This document shows positions 31,865 to 42,077 of a stretch of DNA of 56,321 bases, piece after piece. The DNA is taken from positions 1 through 56,321 of the forward strand of contig JAEESN010000018.1 of the NCBI GenBank assembly GCA_016286365.1. Direction: 5' to 3'. Made by a program: the position numbers and the translations under genes. Source of the DNA: Treponema sp. (GTDB lineage Bacteria > Spirochaetota > Spirochaetia > Treponematales > Treponemataceae). The notes below the pieces were generated by a model. The model worked only from the letters and a program-made list of their open reading frames with translations, was not told the origin of the DNA and searched no databases. Position 1 is the stretch's first letter, and the number at the start of each line of letters is the position of its first letter.

Positions 31865-34564
31865 ATGGCTAAAACAAAGTATGTTTACTTTTTTGGTAAC
31901 GGCGATGCAGATGGTGATGAATCAATGCGCGCAGAACTCGGTGGTAAAGGTGCTAACCTTGCACAGATGGCAAAAAAACCTTTGAGTCTTCCTGTTCCTG
32001 CTGGTTTCACAATTTCTACAGATGTATGTCAGGAATTCTACAAATTAGGTAGAAAGTATCCGGCTGGTTTGGATAAAGAAGTAGCTGAATATCTGGACAG
32101 ACTCGAAAAAACAATGGGCAAAAAGCTCGGTGCTAACGACGATCCTCTCTTAGTATCAGTTCGTTCAGGTGCTGCAATTTCTATGCCTGGTATGATGGAT
32201 ACAATCCTTAACCTTGGTCTTAACGACAAGTCTGTAATCGGATTGGCTAACAAAACTGGTAACGAAAGATTTGCATGGGATGCTTATCGCCGCTTTATTC
32301 AGATGTTCGGTGATGTAGCAATGGGCGTTGAACACGCTAAATTCGAAGCAATCATTGACGAAGTTAAATCTCATCGTGGTATTAAAGAAGATACAGAACT
32401 TAATACAGATGAATTAAAAGAAATCGTTACAAAATACAAGAAGCTCTACAAGAAAGAAAAGGGCGAAGATTTCCCACAGGATCCAAAAGTTCAGATGTGG
32501 GGAGCAATTGGTGCTGTATTCGGCTCATGGATGAACCCACGTGCTATTAAATACCGCCAGTTAAACAACATCAAGGAAGGAACTCTTAAGGGAACTGCCG
32601 TAACTGTAATGGCTATGGTATTCGGTAACAAGGGTGATACTTCTGGTACTGGTGTATGTTTCTCTCGTGACCCTTCAACTGGTAAGAACGAATTCATGGG
32701 TGAATACCTTATGAACGCTCAGGGTGAAGACGTAGTAGCTGGTATTCGTACTCCACAGAAACTCTCTCAGCTTGCTGAAACAAACAAGAAAATCTACGAC
32801 GAACTCTGCAATATCAGAAATCGTCTTGAAAAACACTACCACGATATGCAGGATATGGAATTTACTGTTGAAGAAGGTAAACTCTTTATGCTCCAGTGTC
32901 GTAACGGTAAACGTACAGGTGCTGCTGCTGTTAAGATGGCTGTTGATATGGTTGCTGAAAAACTTATCACAAAAGAACAGGCTCTTCTCCGCGTAGAACC
33001 AGAACAGCTCAACCAGTTGCTTCTTCCACAGCTTGACCCATCTGCTGTTAAAAAGGCAGTTGAAATTGCTGGTGGTTTGAACGCTTCTCCAGGTGCTGGA
33101 TGTGGACAGATTGTATTTACTGCAGAAGATGCAGAAGCTTGGGCAAAAGAAGGAAAGAAAGTTCTTCTCGTAAGAAAAGAAACTTCTCCAGATGATATTG
33201 CCGGAATGGCAGTTGCTCAGGGTATCTTGACTTCTACTGGTGGACGTACATCACACGCTGCCGTAGTTGCTCGTGGTATGGGAACTCCTTGTGTTTGTGG
33301 TTGTGCTGCAATTACATTCCCAGGCGCTGACAAAATCAAAGTTGGATCAAAAACATATAAGAAAGGTGATTTCTTAACAATCGATGGTTCTACAGGTAAA
33401 GTATACGAAGGAAAAGTTGCAGTAAAACCTGCTTCTATTTCTGGTGACCTCGAAAAATTCCTTGGATGGGCTGATGAAATCCGTAACAAGTCAGTTCGTA
33501 CAACTCCATCTGGAAAGAAAGTTAAGGGATTCGATGTATATGCAAACGGTGATACACCACAGAACGCAAAAGATGCATTCCGCTTTGGTGCTATGGGTAT
33601 TGGTCTTTGTCGTACAGAACATATGTTCTTTGATGAACCAAAACTTACATCATTCCAGAAGATGATCGTTTCTGAAGATACAGAAGCTCGCAAGAAGAAT
33701 CTTAAAGCAATTCTTCCATATCAGGAAAAAGACTTCTATCAGATCATCAAGACTATGGAAGGACGCACAGTAACTATCCGTCTTCTTGACCCTCCATTAA
33801 ACGAATTTATCCAGGCTGCAGACAGCAAACAGCTCGACGAACTTTCTAAGAAGCTTGGAATTGATAAAAAATCTCTCGCTGCAAAAGTTGCTGCTCTTGA
33901 TGAACACAACCCAATGCTCGGACACCGTGGATGTCGTCTTGCTATCACATATCCTGAAATTTACGAAATGCAGGTTGAAGCAATCGCTCTTGCTACAGCT
34001 AAGCTCGAAAAAGAAGGTGTTAAACACGATGTTCAGATTATGATTCCTAACGTTGTTTCTTACCGCGAAGTTGAACAGATTCGTGCTCAGGCAGAAGCTA
34101 AGATTGAAGAAGTAAACAAAGCTAAGAAAGTAAACCTTAAGTTCGCTATCGGATCTATGGTTGAATTCCCACGTACTGCTCTTATTGCAGACAAAGTTGC
34201 TAAATATGCAGACTTCTTCTCATTCGGTACAAACGACCTTTCACAGACAACATTCGGTTTCTCTCGTGATGACTACGGTAAGTTCATCGAAGCATACCTT
34301 GATCAGAGAATTATCGAAGACGATCCATTTGCTACACTCGATCCAGATGGTCCTGGTGCATTAATGGAAATTGCAGAAGCTAAGGGACGTTCAGTAAAAC
34401 CTGACCTTCACTTAGGTATCTGTGGTGAACATGGTGGTGACCCTGCTTCTATCGCACTTTGCTACAAACTCGGATTGAACTACGTATCTTGTTCTCCATT
34501 CCGTGTACCACTCGCTCGTCTTGCAGGTGCACAGGCTGTTATTAAGGCTAGCCAGAAAAAATAA
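31865..34564 (+). CDS. ppdK: Pyruvate, phosphate dikinase
   Basis: It interconverts pyruvate, ATP and phosphate with PEP, AMP and pyrophosphate in central carbon metabolism. The 899 residues have the N-terminal ATP-grasp domain (GGKGANLAQMAKKPLSLPVPAGFTI; RSGAAISMPGMMDTILNLGL), the central swivelling His domain with GILTSTGGRTSHAAVVARGMG (catalytic His), and the C-terminal PEP/pyruvate barrel with GLCRTEHMFF and LHLGICGEHGGDP. In several gut anaerobes the enzyme runs in the glycolytic direction. A strong terminator follows. Codon use is visibly more biased than in its neighbours, as expected for high expression. Confidence 0.98.
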   Translation: MAKTKYVYFFGNGDADGDESMRAELGGKGANLAQMAKKPLSLPVPAGFTISTDVCQEFYKLGRKYPAGLDKEVAEYLDRLEKTMGKKLGANDDPLLVSVRSGAAISMPGMMDTILNLGLNDKSVIGLANKTGNERFAWDAYRRFIQMFGDVAMGVEHAKFEAIIDEVKSHRGIKEDTELNTDELKEIVTKYKKLYKKEKGEDFPQDPKVQMWGAIGAVFGSWMNPRAIKYRQLNNIKEGTLKGTAVTVMAMVFGNKGDTSGTGVCFSRDPSTGKNEFMGEYLMNAQGEDVVAGIRTPQKLSQLAETNKKIYDELCNIRNRLEKHYHDMQDMEFTVEEGKLFMLQCRNGKRTGAAAVKMAVDMVAEKLITKEQALLRVEPEQLNQLLLPQLDPSAVKKAVEIAGGLNASPGAGCGQIVFTAEDAEAWAKEGKKVLLVRKETSPDDIAGMAVAQGILTSTGGRTSHAAVVARGMGTPCVCGCAAITFPGADKIKVGSKTYKKGDFLTIDGSTGKVYEGKVAVKPASISGDLEKFLGWADEIRNKSVRTTPSGKKVKGFDVYANGDTPQNAKDAFRFGAMGIGLCRTEHMFFDEPKLTSFQKMIVSEDTEARKKNLKAILPYQEKDFYQIIKTMEGRTVTIRLLDPPLNEFIQAADSKQLDELSKKLGIDKKSLAAKVAALDEHNPMLGHRGCRLAITYPEIYEMQVEAIALATAKLEKEGVKHDVQIMIPNVVSYREVEQIRAQAEAKIEEVNKAKKVNLKFAIGSMVEFPRTALIADKVAKYADFFSFGTNDLSQTTFGFSRDDYGKFIEAYLDQRIIEDDPFATLDPDGPGALMEIAEAKGRSVKPDLHLGICGEHGGDPASIALCYKLGLNYVSCSPFRVPLARLAGAQAVIKASQKK

Positions 34565-34617
34565 GTTTAATTCACACTGTCTGAAACTTAATCAGGCAGG
34601 AGATTAAAATTATACGA

Positions 34618-34650
34618 AGACTGCCGGAAATTTTCCGGCAGTCTTTTTTT
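34618..34650 (+). terminator. Strong intrinsic terminator of ppdK
   Basis: AGACTGCCGGAAA and TTTCCGGCAGTCT form perfect 13-nt arms (34618-34630, 34632-34644), followed by a run of T residues. Confidence 0.9.
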
Positions 34651-34686
34651 CTTTAAAAATCACAGATATGATGTACAATATATGAG

Positions 34687-36594
34687 ATGAAATACGTCAT
34701 AGAATACGATATTGCCGCTATTGTCATCACTCTGACGATTGTTTTCAGCTTTTTTAGAAAAAAATCCATAAGTACACGGCTTACAAGAGCGTTTACAATC
34801 ATCACGACAATGCATCTTTTGTCGTCAATATTGGATTTAGTTACAGTTTATACCATCGAAAATCCACACAGTGTTCCTGTATGGTTCAACTACATCCTGA
34901 ACATGGTCTTTTTTACATGTTTGAATGGTGTGGCCATTGCCTTTTTTAATACAATCCTTTTTGTTATAGAAGAAAAAAAACGTAAAACAGAAAAATTCCG
35001 GCGTCTTACGATTATTCCTTTTATAATGGAAGTCATCCTGATTTTTTCTACGCCGTTCACAAAGGGAGTTTTTTATTTCGACAGCGATTGCATCTATCAT
35101 CACGGAAATTTATATAATCTTTTGTATGTCTTTACGCTTTTTTATCTTGTTTTGAGCCTTGTAATCATCATAAAAGAATATATTTTCCTTTCTAAGTCGC
35201 AGATTATCACAATTTCCTTTTATTCTGTTGCGATGTTTATAACGGTTTTTATTCAGAGTGTATTTCCAAAGCTTTTATTAATCAATTTTATTTCTGCAAT
35301 CTCGCTTCTGCTGGTTTATCTTTCTCTTGAAAATCCTGCAAATTATACGGATAGGGAAACGGGGCTTTTTAACAGGCGTGCATTTTTAATTATTGCAAAT
35401 CAGAAAATTAATTCGGGAAAGACGTTCAGAATCATAGGTTTTCAGATTCACGGATTAAAATATTTAAACGAAACAATTGGTCTTGTAAGAAAAAGTCAGC
35501 TTTTACAGAATATTTCTGATTTATTGATTTCTGACTGCGGGAAAAATCCTTTGTACAGACTTTCGGAAAGTAAAATTGCCGTAATTTTAAATGATGATGA
35601 AAAAAAAGAACACGAGATAATCGAAAATATTAAAAATACTTTTTCTACGTCTTTTAAAATTGATGATACAAATATTAATCTTGGTGTGCGCCTTACAACT
35701 TTGATCTGCCCTGAATATGCCCGCGACGTAGATGATGCAATTGATTTAATCGAAAGCATGCTCAAAAATCTTTCTGACAAAGAAAACGGTACAACGGTTC
35801 CAGCTGATCGCGATTTACTTGAAAAAATCACACGTGAACATACGATTGCCGTAATTCTTAAAACGGCATTAAAAAATAAAGAATTTTTTGTTGTATATCA
35901 GCCGATTTATTGTGTAGAAAAAAATGAATATACTACGGCCGAAGCTTTAGTTCGCTTGAAACATAAGGATTTTGGCTTTATTCGCCCTGATGAATTTATC
36001 CCGATTGCCGAACGCTGCGGTTTGATTCTTGAAATAGGGGAATTTGTATTTAAATCTGTCTGTGAATTTATTCTTACAGAAAAAATCTGGGAAAAAGGAA
36101 TTGAATATATCCATGTAAATCTTTCTGTCATTCAGTGTATGCAGGAAAAATTACATCAGCAGCTTTTCAGGATTATGGATGAATATGCGCTTGATTATAA
36201 ATATATAAATCTGGAAGTTACGGAAACATCGGCCATTGCTTCGAGCGAAATTTTAAAGAGTAATATGGTAAAACTCATAGAAAAAAATGTGAATTTTTCT
36301 CTGGATGATTTTGGAACAGGATTTTCAAATATGTCTACGCTTGTTGAATATCCTTTTCAGACGATTAAACTCGATAAATCAATAATTGATTCTGCATTCC
36401 GGGACGAAAAGGCCAGGATAATTTTAATCAACACAATCAAAATGGTAAAAGAATTAAATATGAATATTGTAGCAGAAGGAGTGGAAACAGAGGAACAGGC
36501 TCGCGACTTAAAAGAAATGGGTTGCGATTATATTCAGGGGTATTATTATTCAAAACCAATACCTCAGGCGGAATTTCTGGAGTTGCTTAAATGA
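34687..36594 (+). CDS. Membrane-anchored c-di-GMP phosphodiesterase, degenerate GGDEF plus EAL (copy 1)
   Basis: The 635-residue protein has about seven N-terminal TMs (1-215), a GGDEF-like domain (about 220-375) in which the GGDEF motif is replaced by RLSESKIAV (291-299), and an EAL domain (386-635). The EAL catalytic set is intact: TAEALVRL, YIHVNLSV, LEVTETSA, LDDFGTGFS, IKLDKS, VAEGVETE. It should hydrolyse c-di-GMP in response to a membrane or extracellular cue, with the GGDEF part as a regulatory module. The next gene is a paralogue overlapping by 4 nt. The ATG has no ribosome binding site and follows TACAAT by 7 nt. Confidence 0.92.
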   Translation: MKYVIEYDIAAIVITLTIVFSFFRKKSISTRLTRAFTIITTMHLLSSILDLVTVYTIENPHSVPVWFNYILNMVFFTCLNGVAIAFFNTILFVIEEKKRKTEKFRRLTIIPFIMEVILIFSTPFTKGVFYFDSDCIYHHGNLYNLLYVFTLFYLVLSLVIIIKEYIFLSKSQIITISFYSVAMFITVFIQSVFPKLLLINFISAISLLLVYLSLENPANYTDRETGLFNRRAFLIIANQKINSGKTFRIIGFQIHGLKYLNETIGLVRKSQLLQNISDLLISDCGKNPLYRLSESKIAVILNDDEKKEHEIIENIKNTFSTSFKIDDTNINLGVRLTTLICPEYARDVDDAIDLIESMLKNLSDKENGTTVPADRDLLEKITREHTIAVILKTALKNKEFFVVYQPIYCVEKNEYTTAEALVRLKHKDFGFIRPDEFIPIAERCGLILEIGEFVFKSVCEFILTEKIWEKGIEYIHVNLSVIQCMQEKLHQQLFRIMDEYALDYKYINLEVTETSAIASSEILKSNMVKLIEKNVNFSLDDFGTGFSNMSTLVEYPFQTIKLDKSIIDSAFRDEKARIILINTIKMVKELNMNIVAEGVETEEQARDLKEMGCDYIQGYYYSKPIPQAEFLELLK

Positions 36595-38498
36595 ATTATT
36601 TATTCAGATATGAAATAGCAGCTGTAATCATCTCTTTTTCGGTAATGGTGAGCCTCTTTAGAAAAAAGGTAATCTCCACCAGGGCAATAAATACTTTTTC
36701 TGCCATTAATACGCTTGTTTTTATTTCAAGTTTTGTTGATATTATTGCAATTCTTATGCTTAGAACACCCGGAGTTTATCCTGAATGGCTTGTATATAGC
36801 GTAAATATGGTCTATCACCTTACCTATCATACAATCGGGCTTTTATTTTATTACTGTGTTTATTATCTTTCTGAAAATAATAAAAATCCGTCTAAATTAT
36901 GGATTTATATTTTTACAATTCCGTATCTTGCTTCTTTAATTTTAGATATCACAAATATTTTTACCAGCTTTGTATTTTATATTGATGAAAACGGCTATTA
37001 TCATCAGGGTAAATTTATCTGGTTTATGTATGCCCAGGGATTATTGTATATTCTGATGGGATTAGTCCGGGTTATAAGGCTTAGAAAAAAGTTTTCTGTA
37101 AACAACCGCATTACGATTTTATTATATACTTTTGCAAGTCTTGGCGCACTTTTAGTTCAGTGGCTTTTCTCCGAACTCATGATAACAGGCTTTGTTCTTG
37201 CAATTTCTGTTTTACTTGGATTTTTGTGCCTTGAAAATCCGCAGGATTATATTGATAAAGAGATGGGCGTTTATAACAGGGTTGCCTTTAATACGATTAT
37301 TCCAAATTTGATGGGGAAGGAAGATAAAATCAGGTTCCTTGGAATTAAGTTCGAAGAGATGAAGTATTTGAACGACACAATCGGAATAGATAACAGAATT
37401 GCCCTGATGAAGTCTGTTTCCACATTTTTACAGAGTATTACTAATAAAAAGAATATTTTCCGTCTTTCCAGAAGCAAAATCGTGATTATTTTGAATAATG
37501 ATGAAGAAAAAATGACCGAGCAGATAGAAAAAATCCGTGAAAAATTTTCTGAAGTTTTAAAAGCGGGGGATGTAAGCCTATCTCTTTCAGTTTTTCTTGA
37601 TATTGTTTTCTGTCCGGAAGACGCCCAGACTGTTGAAGATGCTCTTGATTTAATAGAAAATTCGTTCAACAGCATTGTTACTGCCCAAAAGCTCGAAATA
37701 ACCCGTTCGAATAAAACTGTACTTGGAAAAAGAAAGCGCGAGCATCAAATTCTGATGATTTTAAAGCAGGCAATTACAAACGAAGATTTTGAAGTAGTTT
37801 ACCAGCCGATTTATGATGTTCAGAAAAATAAATATTCTACGGCCGAAGCTTTAATCAGGCTTAAAAACACAGAGCTTGGTTTTATTAAACCCGAAGAATT
37901 TATTCCTCTTGCAGAACAAAACGGAATGATTTTAAAAATCGGGAATTTTGTGTTCAAATCTGTCTGTAAGTTCTTAAAAGAAAGCAAAATCTGGGAAAAA
38001 GGAATTGAATACATTCACATAAATCTTTCTGTAATTCAGTGCATGCAGGAAAAACTTTACGAACAGCTTTTTTCTATAATTGATTATTATGATATTCCAT
38101 ATAAATACATCAATCTTGAAGTAACAGAAACTTCGGCAAACGCTTCGCAGGAAATTTTAAAGAATAATATGAAGGTTATGCTCGAAAATCAGATGCATTT
38201 TTCTCTTGATGATTATGGAACAGGATTTTCTAATACAGCAAGCCTTATTGATTATCCTTTTAATATGATTAAGCTCGATAAATCTTTAATCTGGGATGCT
38301 ATTAAGGACGAAAAAGCCAGGGTTATCTTAAAAAGAACAATCAGTATGATAAAAGAGCTTGGAATGCAGGTTATTGCAGAGGGTGTAGAAACAAAAAATC
38401 AGGTTGATATGGTAAAAAGTCTTGGATGTGATTATATTCAGGGGTATTTTTATTCTTATCCGCTTACTGGAAAAGATTTCTGTATTTTCATGCAGTAA
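36591..38498 (+). CDS. Membrane-anchored c-di-GMP phosphodiesterase, degenerate GGDEF plus EAL (copy 2)
   Basis: This protein is exactly as long as its upstream neighbour (635 residues) with the same layout: N-terminal TMs, a degenerate GGDEF domain (RLSRSKIVI in place of the active motif) and a complete EAL domain (TAEALIRL, YIHINLSV, LEVTETSA, LDDYGTGFS, IKLDKS, IAEGVETK). The start overlaps the copy 1 stop by 4 nt (ATGA), so translation is coupled. The EAL halves are much more similar than the membrane halves, suggesting tandem duplication followed by divergence of the sensor parts. Confidence 0.92.
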   Translation: MNYLFRYEIAAVIISFSVMVSLFRKKVISTRAINTFSAINTLVFISSFVDIIAILMLRTPGVYPEWLVYSVNMVYHLTYHTIGLLFYYCVYYLSENNKNPSKLWIYIFTIPYLASLILDITNIFTSFVFYIDENGYYHQGKFIWFMYAQGLLYILMGLVRVIRLRKKFSVNNRITILLYTFASLGALLVQWLFSELMITGFVLAISVLLGFLCLENPQDYIDKEMGVYNRVAFNTIIPNLMGKEDKIRFLGIKFEEMKYLNDTIGIDNRIALMKSVSTFLQSITNKKNIFRLSRSKIVIILNNDEEKMTEQIEKIREKFSEVLKAGDVSLSLSVFLDIVFCPEDAQTVEDALDLIENSFNSIVTAQKLEITRSNKTVLGKRKREHQILMILKQAITNEDFEVVYQPIYDVQKNKYSTAEALIRLKNTELGFIKPEEFIPLAEQNGMILKIGNFVFKSVCKFLKESKIWEKGIEYIHINLSVIQCMQEKLYEQLFSIIDYYDIPYKYINLEVTETSANASQEILKNNMKVMLENQMHFSLDDYGTGFSNTASLIDYPFNMIKLDKSLIWDAIKDEKARVILKRTISMIKELGMQVIAEGVETKNQVDMVKSLGCDYIQGYFYSYPLTGKDFCIFMQ

Positions 38499-38507
38499 AA
38501 GGCGAAA

Positions 38508-39359
38508 TTAAAAATAAACTATTTCAAAGCTGCCTTTTTCTTCAAAACCCATTCTTTTATAGAGATTTGCAGCAGGAGTATTTTTTTCTTTTACAAAAAG
38601 GCATACGGATTTCTGGGTTTTCATAATTCTGAAGCATAAAACTCTTATAAGATGCCAGGCATAATAATGTTTTCTGTAAAGAGGATGTGTATAAACGCCG
38701 CCAAGCTGAACCCAGTTTATTCCGATAGCGTTTGTATTTGCTTTTGCAACAATTTCTCCATCGGTTGTGAGCGCCAGAACCAACTGATTTTTTAAAAGAT
38801 CTTTAAGGCCGATAGAACATTCAAGATCCGAAACTTTTTTCCCCGCCGGGGCAACTTCCTTTATGATGTATTTTTTCTGAAGGTCTAAAAGGTTTTCAAG
38901 GTCGTATTCCGTGCATCGTTTGATTTCGTCATCGGCGCTTAAGTTTTCCGGAGGATCAAGAGGAATGTTTTGCAGGGTCATAAGATTATAGGAATTACTC
39001 TGGAACGGTTTTTCGCCCTGTTTTTGAAGAAGAGAAACAAGAATCTGAGTCTGAAGCTTTGTCCCGATTATGGTTTTTACAGGTTTATCTTTTATAAAAT
39101 CACTAAAAAAAGGTTCAAAAAGAGGAAGAGAATCATCATTTAAAAAAGGAAGGCAGTGTAAAAAGGCTTTATTCAAAAAAATAACACCCCAGATTTCCGG
39201 AAGAGGGGAGCTTTTAAAGATGAGATATAAATCCTTTTTCTTTTTTCTTATATAAGACGTAAGTTGTACGCATGAAAACTCATAAGGGAGAATAAATTCT
39301 TCCAGTAAGGGAAAATCAGAGGGGACAACCCTTCTTATAAGAAAATTTGCATCCTTCAT
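38508..39359 (-). CDS. GNAT family acetyltransferase
   Basis: The 283-residue protein has a variable N-terminal half and a C-terminal GNAT domain (about 145-283) with VQLGGVYTHPLYRKHYYAWHLIRVLC (acetyl-CoA-binding region, but lacking a clean GxGxA) and NTPAANLYKRMGFEEKGSFEIVYF. The layout resembles FR47-type enzymes. The substrate is unknown. It is convergent with the EAL pair, nine nt apart. The ATG follows TGATATGAT by 6 nt with no ribosome binding site, suggesting a leaderless transcript. Confidence 0.82.
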   Translation of the reverse strand: MKDANFLIRRVVPSDFPLLEEFILPYEFSCVQLTSYIRKKKKDLYLIFKSSPLPEIWGVIFLNKAFLHCLPFLNDDSLPLFEPFFSDFIKDKPVKTIIGTKLQTQILVSLLQKQGEKPFQSNSYNLMTLQNIPLDPPENLSADDEIKRCTEYDLENLLDLQKKYIIKEVAPAGKKVSDLECSIGLKDLLKNQLVLALTTDGEIVAKANTNAIGINWVQLGGVYTHPLYRKHYYAWHLIRVLCFRIMKTQKSVCLFVKEKNTPAANLYKRMGFEEKGSFEIVYF

Positions 39360-39463
39360 GGCTATATCATATCATTTTTGAGTATTTTATTCTCTAGCGG
39401 TAGTGTGTGGAGTGCTTTCAGGAAATCTTAGTTTTATAACAGTTTTATTGTGTAAGGTTTATC

Positions 39464-40474
39464 TTGAAATCATCTTTATATATCTTTATAGTTTTAGTTA
39501 TGGATATGATTTATGTTTTAGTGATTGGTATGATTGTTGGAATGGCCAATGTAATTCCCGGAGTTTCGGGCGGTACAATGGCTGTTGTTTTTAATATTTA
39601 CGACAGATTTGTAAATGCAATTACCCTGAACGTTAAAAAGCTGATTAAAAACTGGAAATTTATTGTTCCTCTTTTTGGCGGAATGGCTTTAGGAATTCTT
39701 CTTTTTAGTAAAATAATCGAAAAATTATATAATACCTTCCCTGTTCAGACTGATTATTTTTTTACAGGATTAATAATCGGAAGTATTCCAATGCTTGTTC
39801 GATATATGCTTGGAAAAAATAATAAAAAGCTGATTGAAGAAGGAAAAATGGATCCAAAGGCCGATAAACCTCTGACCGTAAAATATGGAATTTTCCTTTT
39901 TATCTGTTTTGCAGCAGGTCTTGCCCTGATTCTTGCATTTAATTATTTAAATTCGAAATATGGAACTTCAACAGATGTTAAAAATTTTGAAATGCCGGCG
40001 TTGAGCATCCGTCTTGCATTAAAATTATTTTTTGCAGGTATTCTTGGAGCTGTTGCAATGGTAGTTCCGGGAATTTCGGGTTCTCTTTTAATGCTGATTG
40101 TAGGTGTGTGGCCGATTGTTATTGGAGCAATTCCCTGTGTACTGGTTCCTTCGACTTTTGTTCACGCTGTTTTACTTCTTCTCCCAAACGGAATTGGGGT
40201 AATTGTAGGAATTTTACTTGGGGCTAAAGCAATCAGTATTTTATTAAAAAAGGTTCCAGGTTTAACCTATGCCGTGATTGTTGGTTTAATATTTGGATCT
40301 GCTTTTACTTTATTCCCTGGGTTTTCGGAGATACACAGTTTTGGCAGAGGAATAGGAGTATTTATCTGTCTTTGTGCAGGAATTGCCCTTGCTTTTTTTA
40401 GTTCTTTTGTTACAGAGCCAAAAAAAGATAATCAGACTACAGAAAAAACAAAGAAAGAAGGAGAAGAAAACTGA
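39464..40474 (+). CDS. DUF368 family membrane protein
   Basis: The 336-residue polytopic protein has the DUF368 signature near its N-terminus (IGMIVGMANVIPGVSGGTMAVVFNIYDRFV) and its internal repeat (GAVAMVVPGISGSLLMLIVGVW), with about eight TMs. Members have been linked to lipid-carrier transport across the membrane; which lipid applies here is not shown by sequence. The start shown is TTG with an AAGG box upstream; ATGs at codons 13 and 15 are alternatives. It overlaps the following ABC ATPase gene by 1 nt. Confidence 0.88.
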   Translation: MKSSLYIFIVLVMDMIYVLVIGMIVGMANVIPGVSGGTMAVVFNIYDRFVNAITLNVKKLIKNWKFIVPLFGGMALGILLFSKIIEKLYNTFPVQTDYFFTGLIIGSIPMLVRYMLGKNNKKLIEEGKMDPKADKPLTVKYGIFLFICFAAGLALILAFNYLNSKYGTSTDVKNFEMPALSIRLALKLFFAGILGAVAMVVPGISGSLLMLIVGVWPIVIGAIPCVLVPSTFVHAVLLLLPNGIGVIVGILLGAKAISILLKKVPGLTYAVIVGLIFGSAFTLFPGFSEIHSFGRGIGVFICLCAGIALAFFSSFVTEPKKDNQTTEKTKKEGEEN

Positions 40475-41172
40475 TGGATACTATTTTACAGTATTCTGGA
40501 GTAACTAAAAAATATGGAAACAAAGTTGCTCTTGATAATGTTTCTTTAGAAATACCCGGCGGTTCGATTGTAGGATTACTTGGACCAAACGGAAGTGGAA
40601 AAACAACTTTATTAAAACTTACAGCAGGATTATTAACTCCAACAGAAGGAGAAATCAGTATTTTCGGGCACAAACCAGGTCCTGTTTCTAAAAATCTTAT
40701 GGCCTACCAGCCAGACAGGGTATTTTTAAACGACTGGATGAACGTAAACGATTTACTTTCGATGATGGAAGATTTTTACGACAACTTTGACAAAGTAAAA
40801 GCCCTTGAAATGCTTAAAAGACTCGAAATTGACCCTAAAGACAAATTAAAAACAATGTCTAAGGGAACTAAAGAAAAAGTTCAGCTTATAACAACAATGA
40901 GCCGCAAGGTAGGACTTTATCTTCTTGATGAACCGATTGGTGGTGTAGACCCTGCAGCCCGTGATTATATTTTAAATACAATTCTTTCGAACTATCAGGA
41001 AAACGCTACAATCATCATTTCTACACATCTTATTTCCGATATCGAAAATATATTAAATCACGTAATCTTCCTTAAAAAGAGTAAGATTATCCGTGAGGGT
41101 AATGCAGAAGATATCAGGAAAAAAGAAGGAAAAACAATCGATGCTTTATTCAGGGAGGAATTTAAATGTTAG
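40474..41172 (+). CDS. ABC transporter ATP-binding protein
   Basis: The 232-residue ATPase has Walker A GLLGPNGSGKTTLLKL, a signature replaced by TMSKGTKEKVQLI (the LSGGQ position reads MSKGT), Walker B LYLLDEPIGGVDPAARD and an H-loop in IIISTHLISDIE. It pairs with the permease that overlaps its 3' end by 7 nt. This type (YtrB/BcrA-like exporters) often handles antibiotics or lipids; the substrate here is unknown. Confidence 0.93.
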   Translation: MDTILQYSGVTKKYGNKVALDNVSLEIPGGSIVGLLGPNGSGKTTLLKLTAGLLTPTEGEISIFGHKPGPVSKNLMAYQPDRVFLNDWMNVNDLLSMMEDFYDNFDKVKALEMLKRLEIDPKDKLKTMSKGTKEKVQLITTMSRKVGLYLLDEPIGGVDPAARDYILNTILSNYQENATIIISTHLISDIENILNHVIFLKKSKIIREGNAEDIRKKEGKTIDALFREEFKC

Positions 41173-42050
41173 TTAAAGATGTTAAAAAAATGAATCCATT
41201 TAAGGCTCTTGCCCTTGTTGTAAAATATGAGTTTAAAAATGCCGCTAAAAAATTTATTCCTTTGTATGCGGTTTTGTTGATAGTTGCTTTAGTCGGAGGA
41301 TTATTGCAGTCGCCTTTTTCGGAACAGGTAGAAAAAATCAGTCAGGAAAGGGCACAGATAGAGATGAACGGGGATGTAGATGCATATTCAATGCAGATGG
41401 AGCTTCGTTCAAACGACTTTAAACGCGGTGTAATTTATACTGTTATTTATTTCTTTCTTATAATCTACAGTATTGCAATTGTGATTATTTCGGTTTTGAA
41501 TCTTTCAAAGCGATTTAAAAAGAGCATGCTGCAGGACGAAGCGTATTTAAATCTTGTTCTACCCGTCTCCATGAGTCAGCATATCTGGGGGCGTTTTATA
41601 AATGCTTTAATCTGGATGATTATCTGCCTTTTAGTGATTTCTGTTTCTTCATGTTTTTATATGATAAGAAATGGCGCCCTGGAATTTTTACCGGAACTCG
41701 TAGATATTTTTAAAGAAAACGGATTTGAAAAAATCGGATGCTCGTTACCAATGTTCTTTTTTACACTGATTGCGTTCATCTTTATGATTTTGATTTCGAT
41801 TATCCTTGCAATCTATTTTGTAAACAGCTTTGCGCACTTATTCCCAAAGGCAAGAACGCTTGTTAAAATCTGTTCGATAATCCTTTGTATCTATCTTTTC
41901 TTTAACCTTCCAAAATGGGTTATAAGAATTACTGATGATATAGACTTTGTTCCGGGAATGTGGCTTGTAATAAGCGCATATTTTGTTCTGAGCGCAGTTT
42001 ACATGACAGTAACACAGCTTGTCTTTATGAAGAGACTTAATCTGGAATAG
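41166..42050 (+). CDS. ABC transporter permease
   Basis: The 294-residue membrane protein has six hydrophobic segments with a large soluble loop after the first (about 60-90, rich in Glu/Gln). It resembles ABC-2-type permeases encoded beside BcrA-like ATPases. Its start overlaps the ATPase gene by 7 nt. A second Met at residue 9 is also possible. The family is inferred from context and topology. Confidence 0.82.
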   Translation: MLVKDVKKMNPFKALALVVKYEFKNAAKKFIPLYAVLLIVALVGGLLQSPFSEQVEKISQERAQIEMNGDVDAYSMQMELRSNDFKRGVIYTVIYFFLIIYSIAIVIISVLNLSKRFKKSMLQDEAYLNLVLPVSMSQHIWGRFINALIWMIICLLVISVSSCFYMIRNGALEFLPELVDIFKENGFEKIGCSLPMFFFTLIAFIFMILISIILAIYFVNSFAHLFPKARTLVKICSIILCIYLFFNLPKWVIRITDDIDFVPGMWLVISAYFVLSAVYMTVTQLVFMKRLNLE

Positions 42051-42077
42051 TTAAGATTAATAATTCTGCTTTCGGTT

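Noticed and set aside
33217..33693. A 158-codon open frame antisense to ppdK
   Set aside because: It lies wholly inside the strongly supported ppdK gene and reflects that gene's codon bias.
37271..37675. A 134-codon open frame antisense to the second EAL gene
   Set aside because: It is covered by a well-supported GGDEF-EAL coding sequence.
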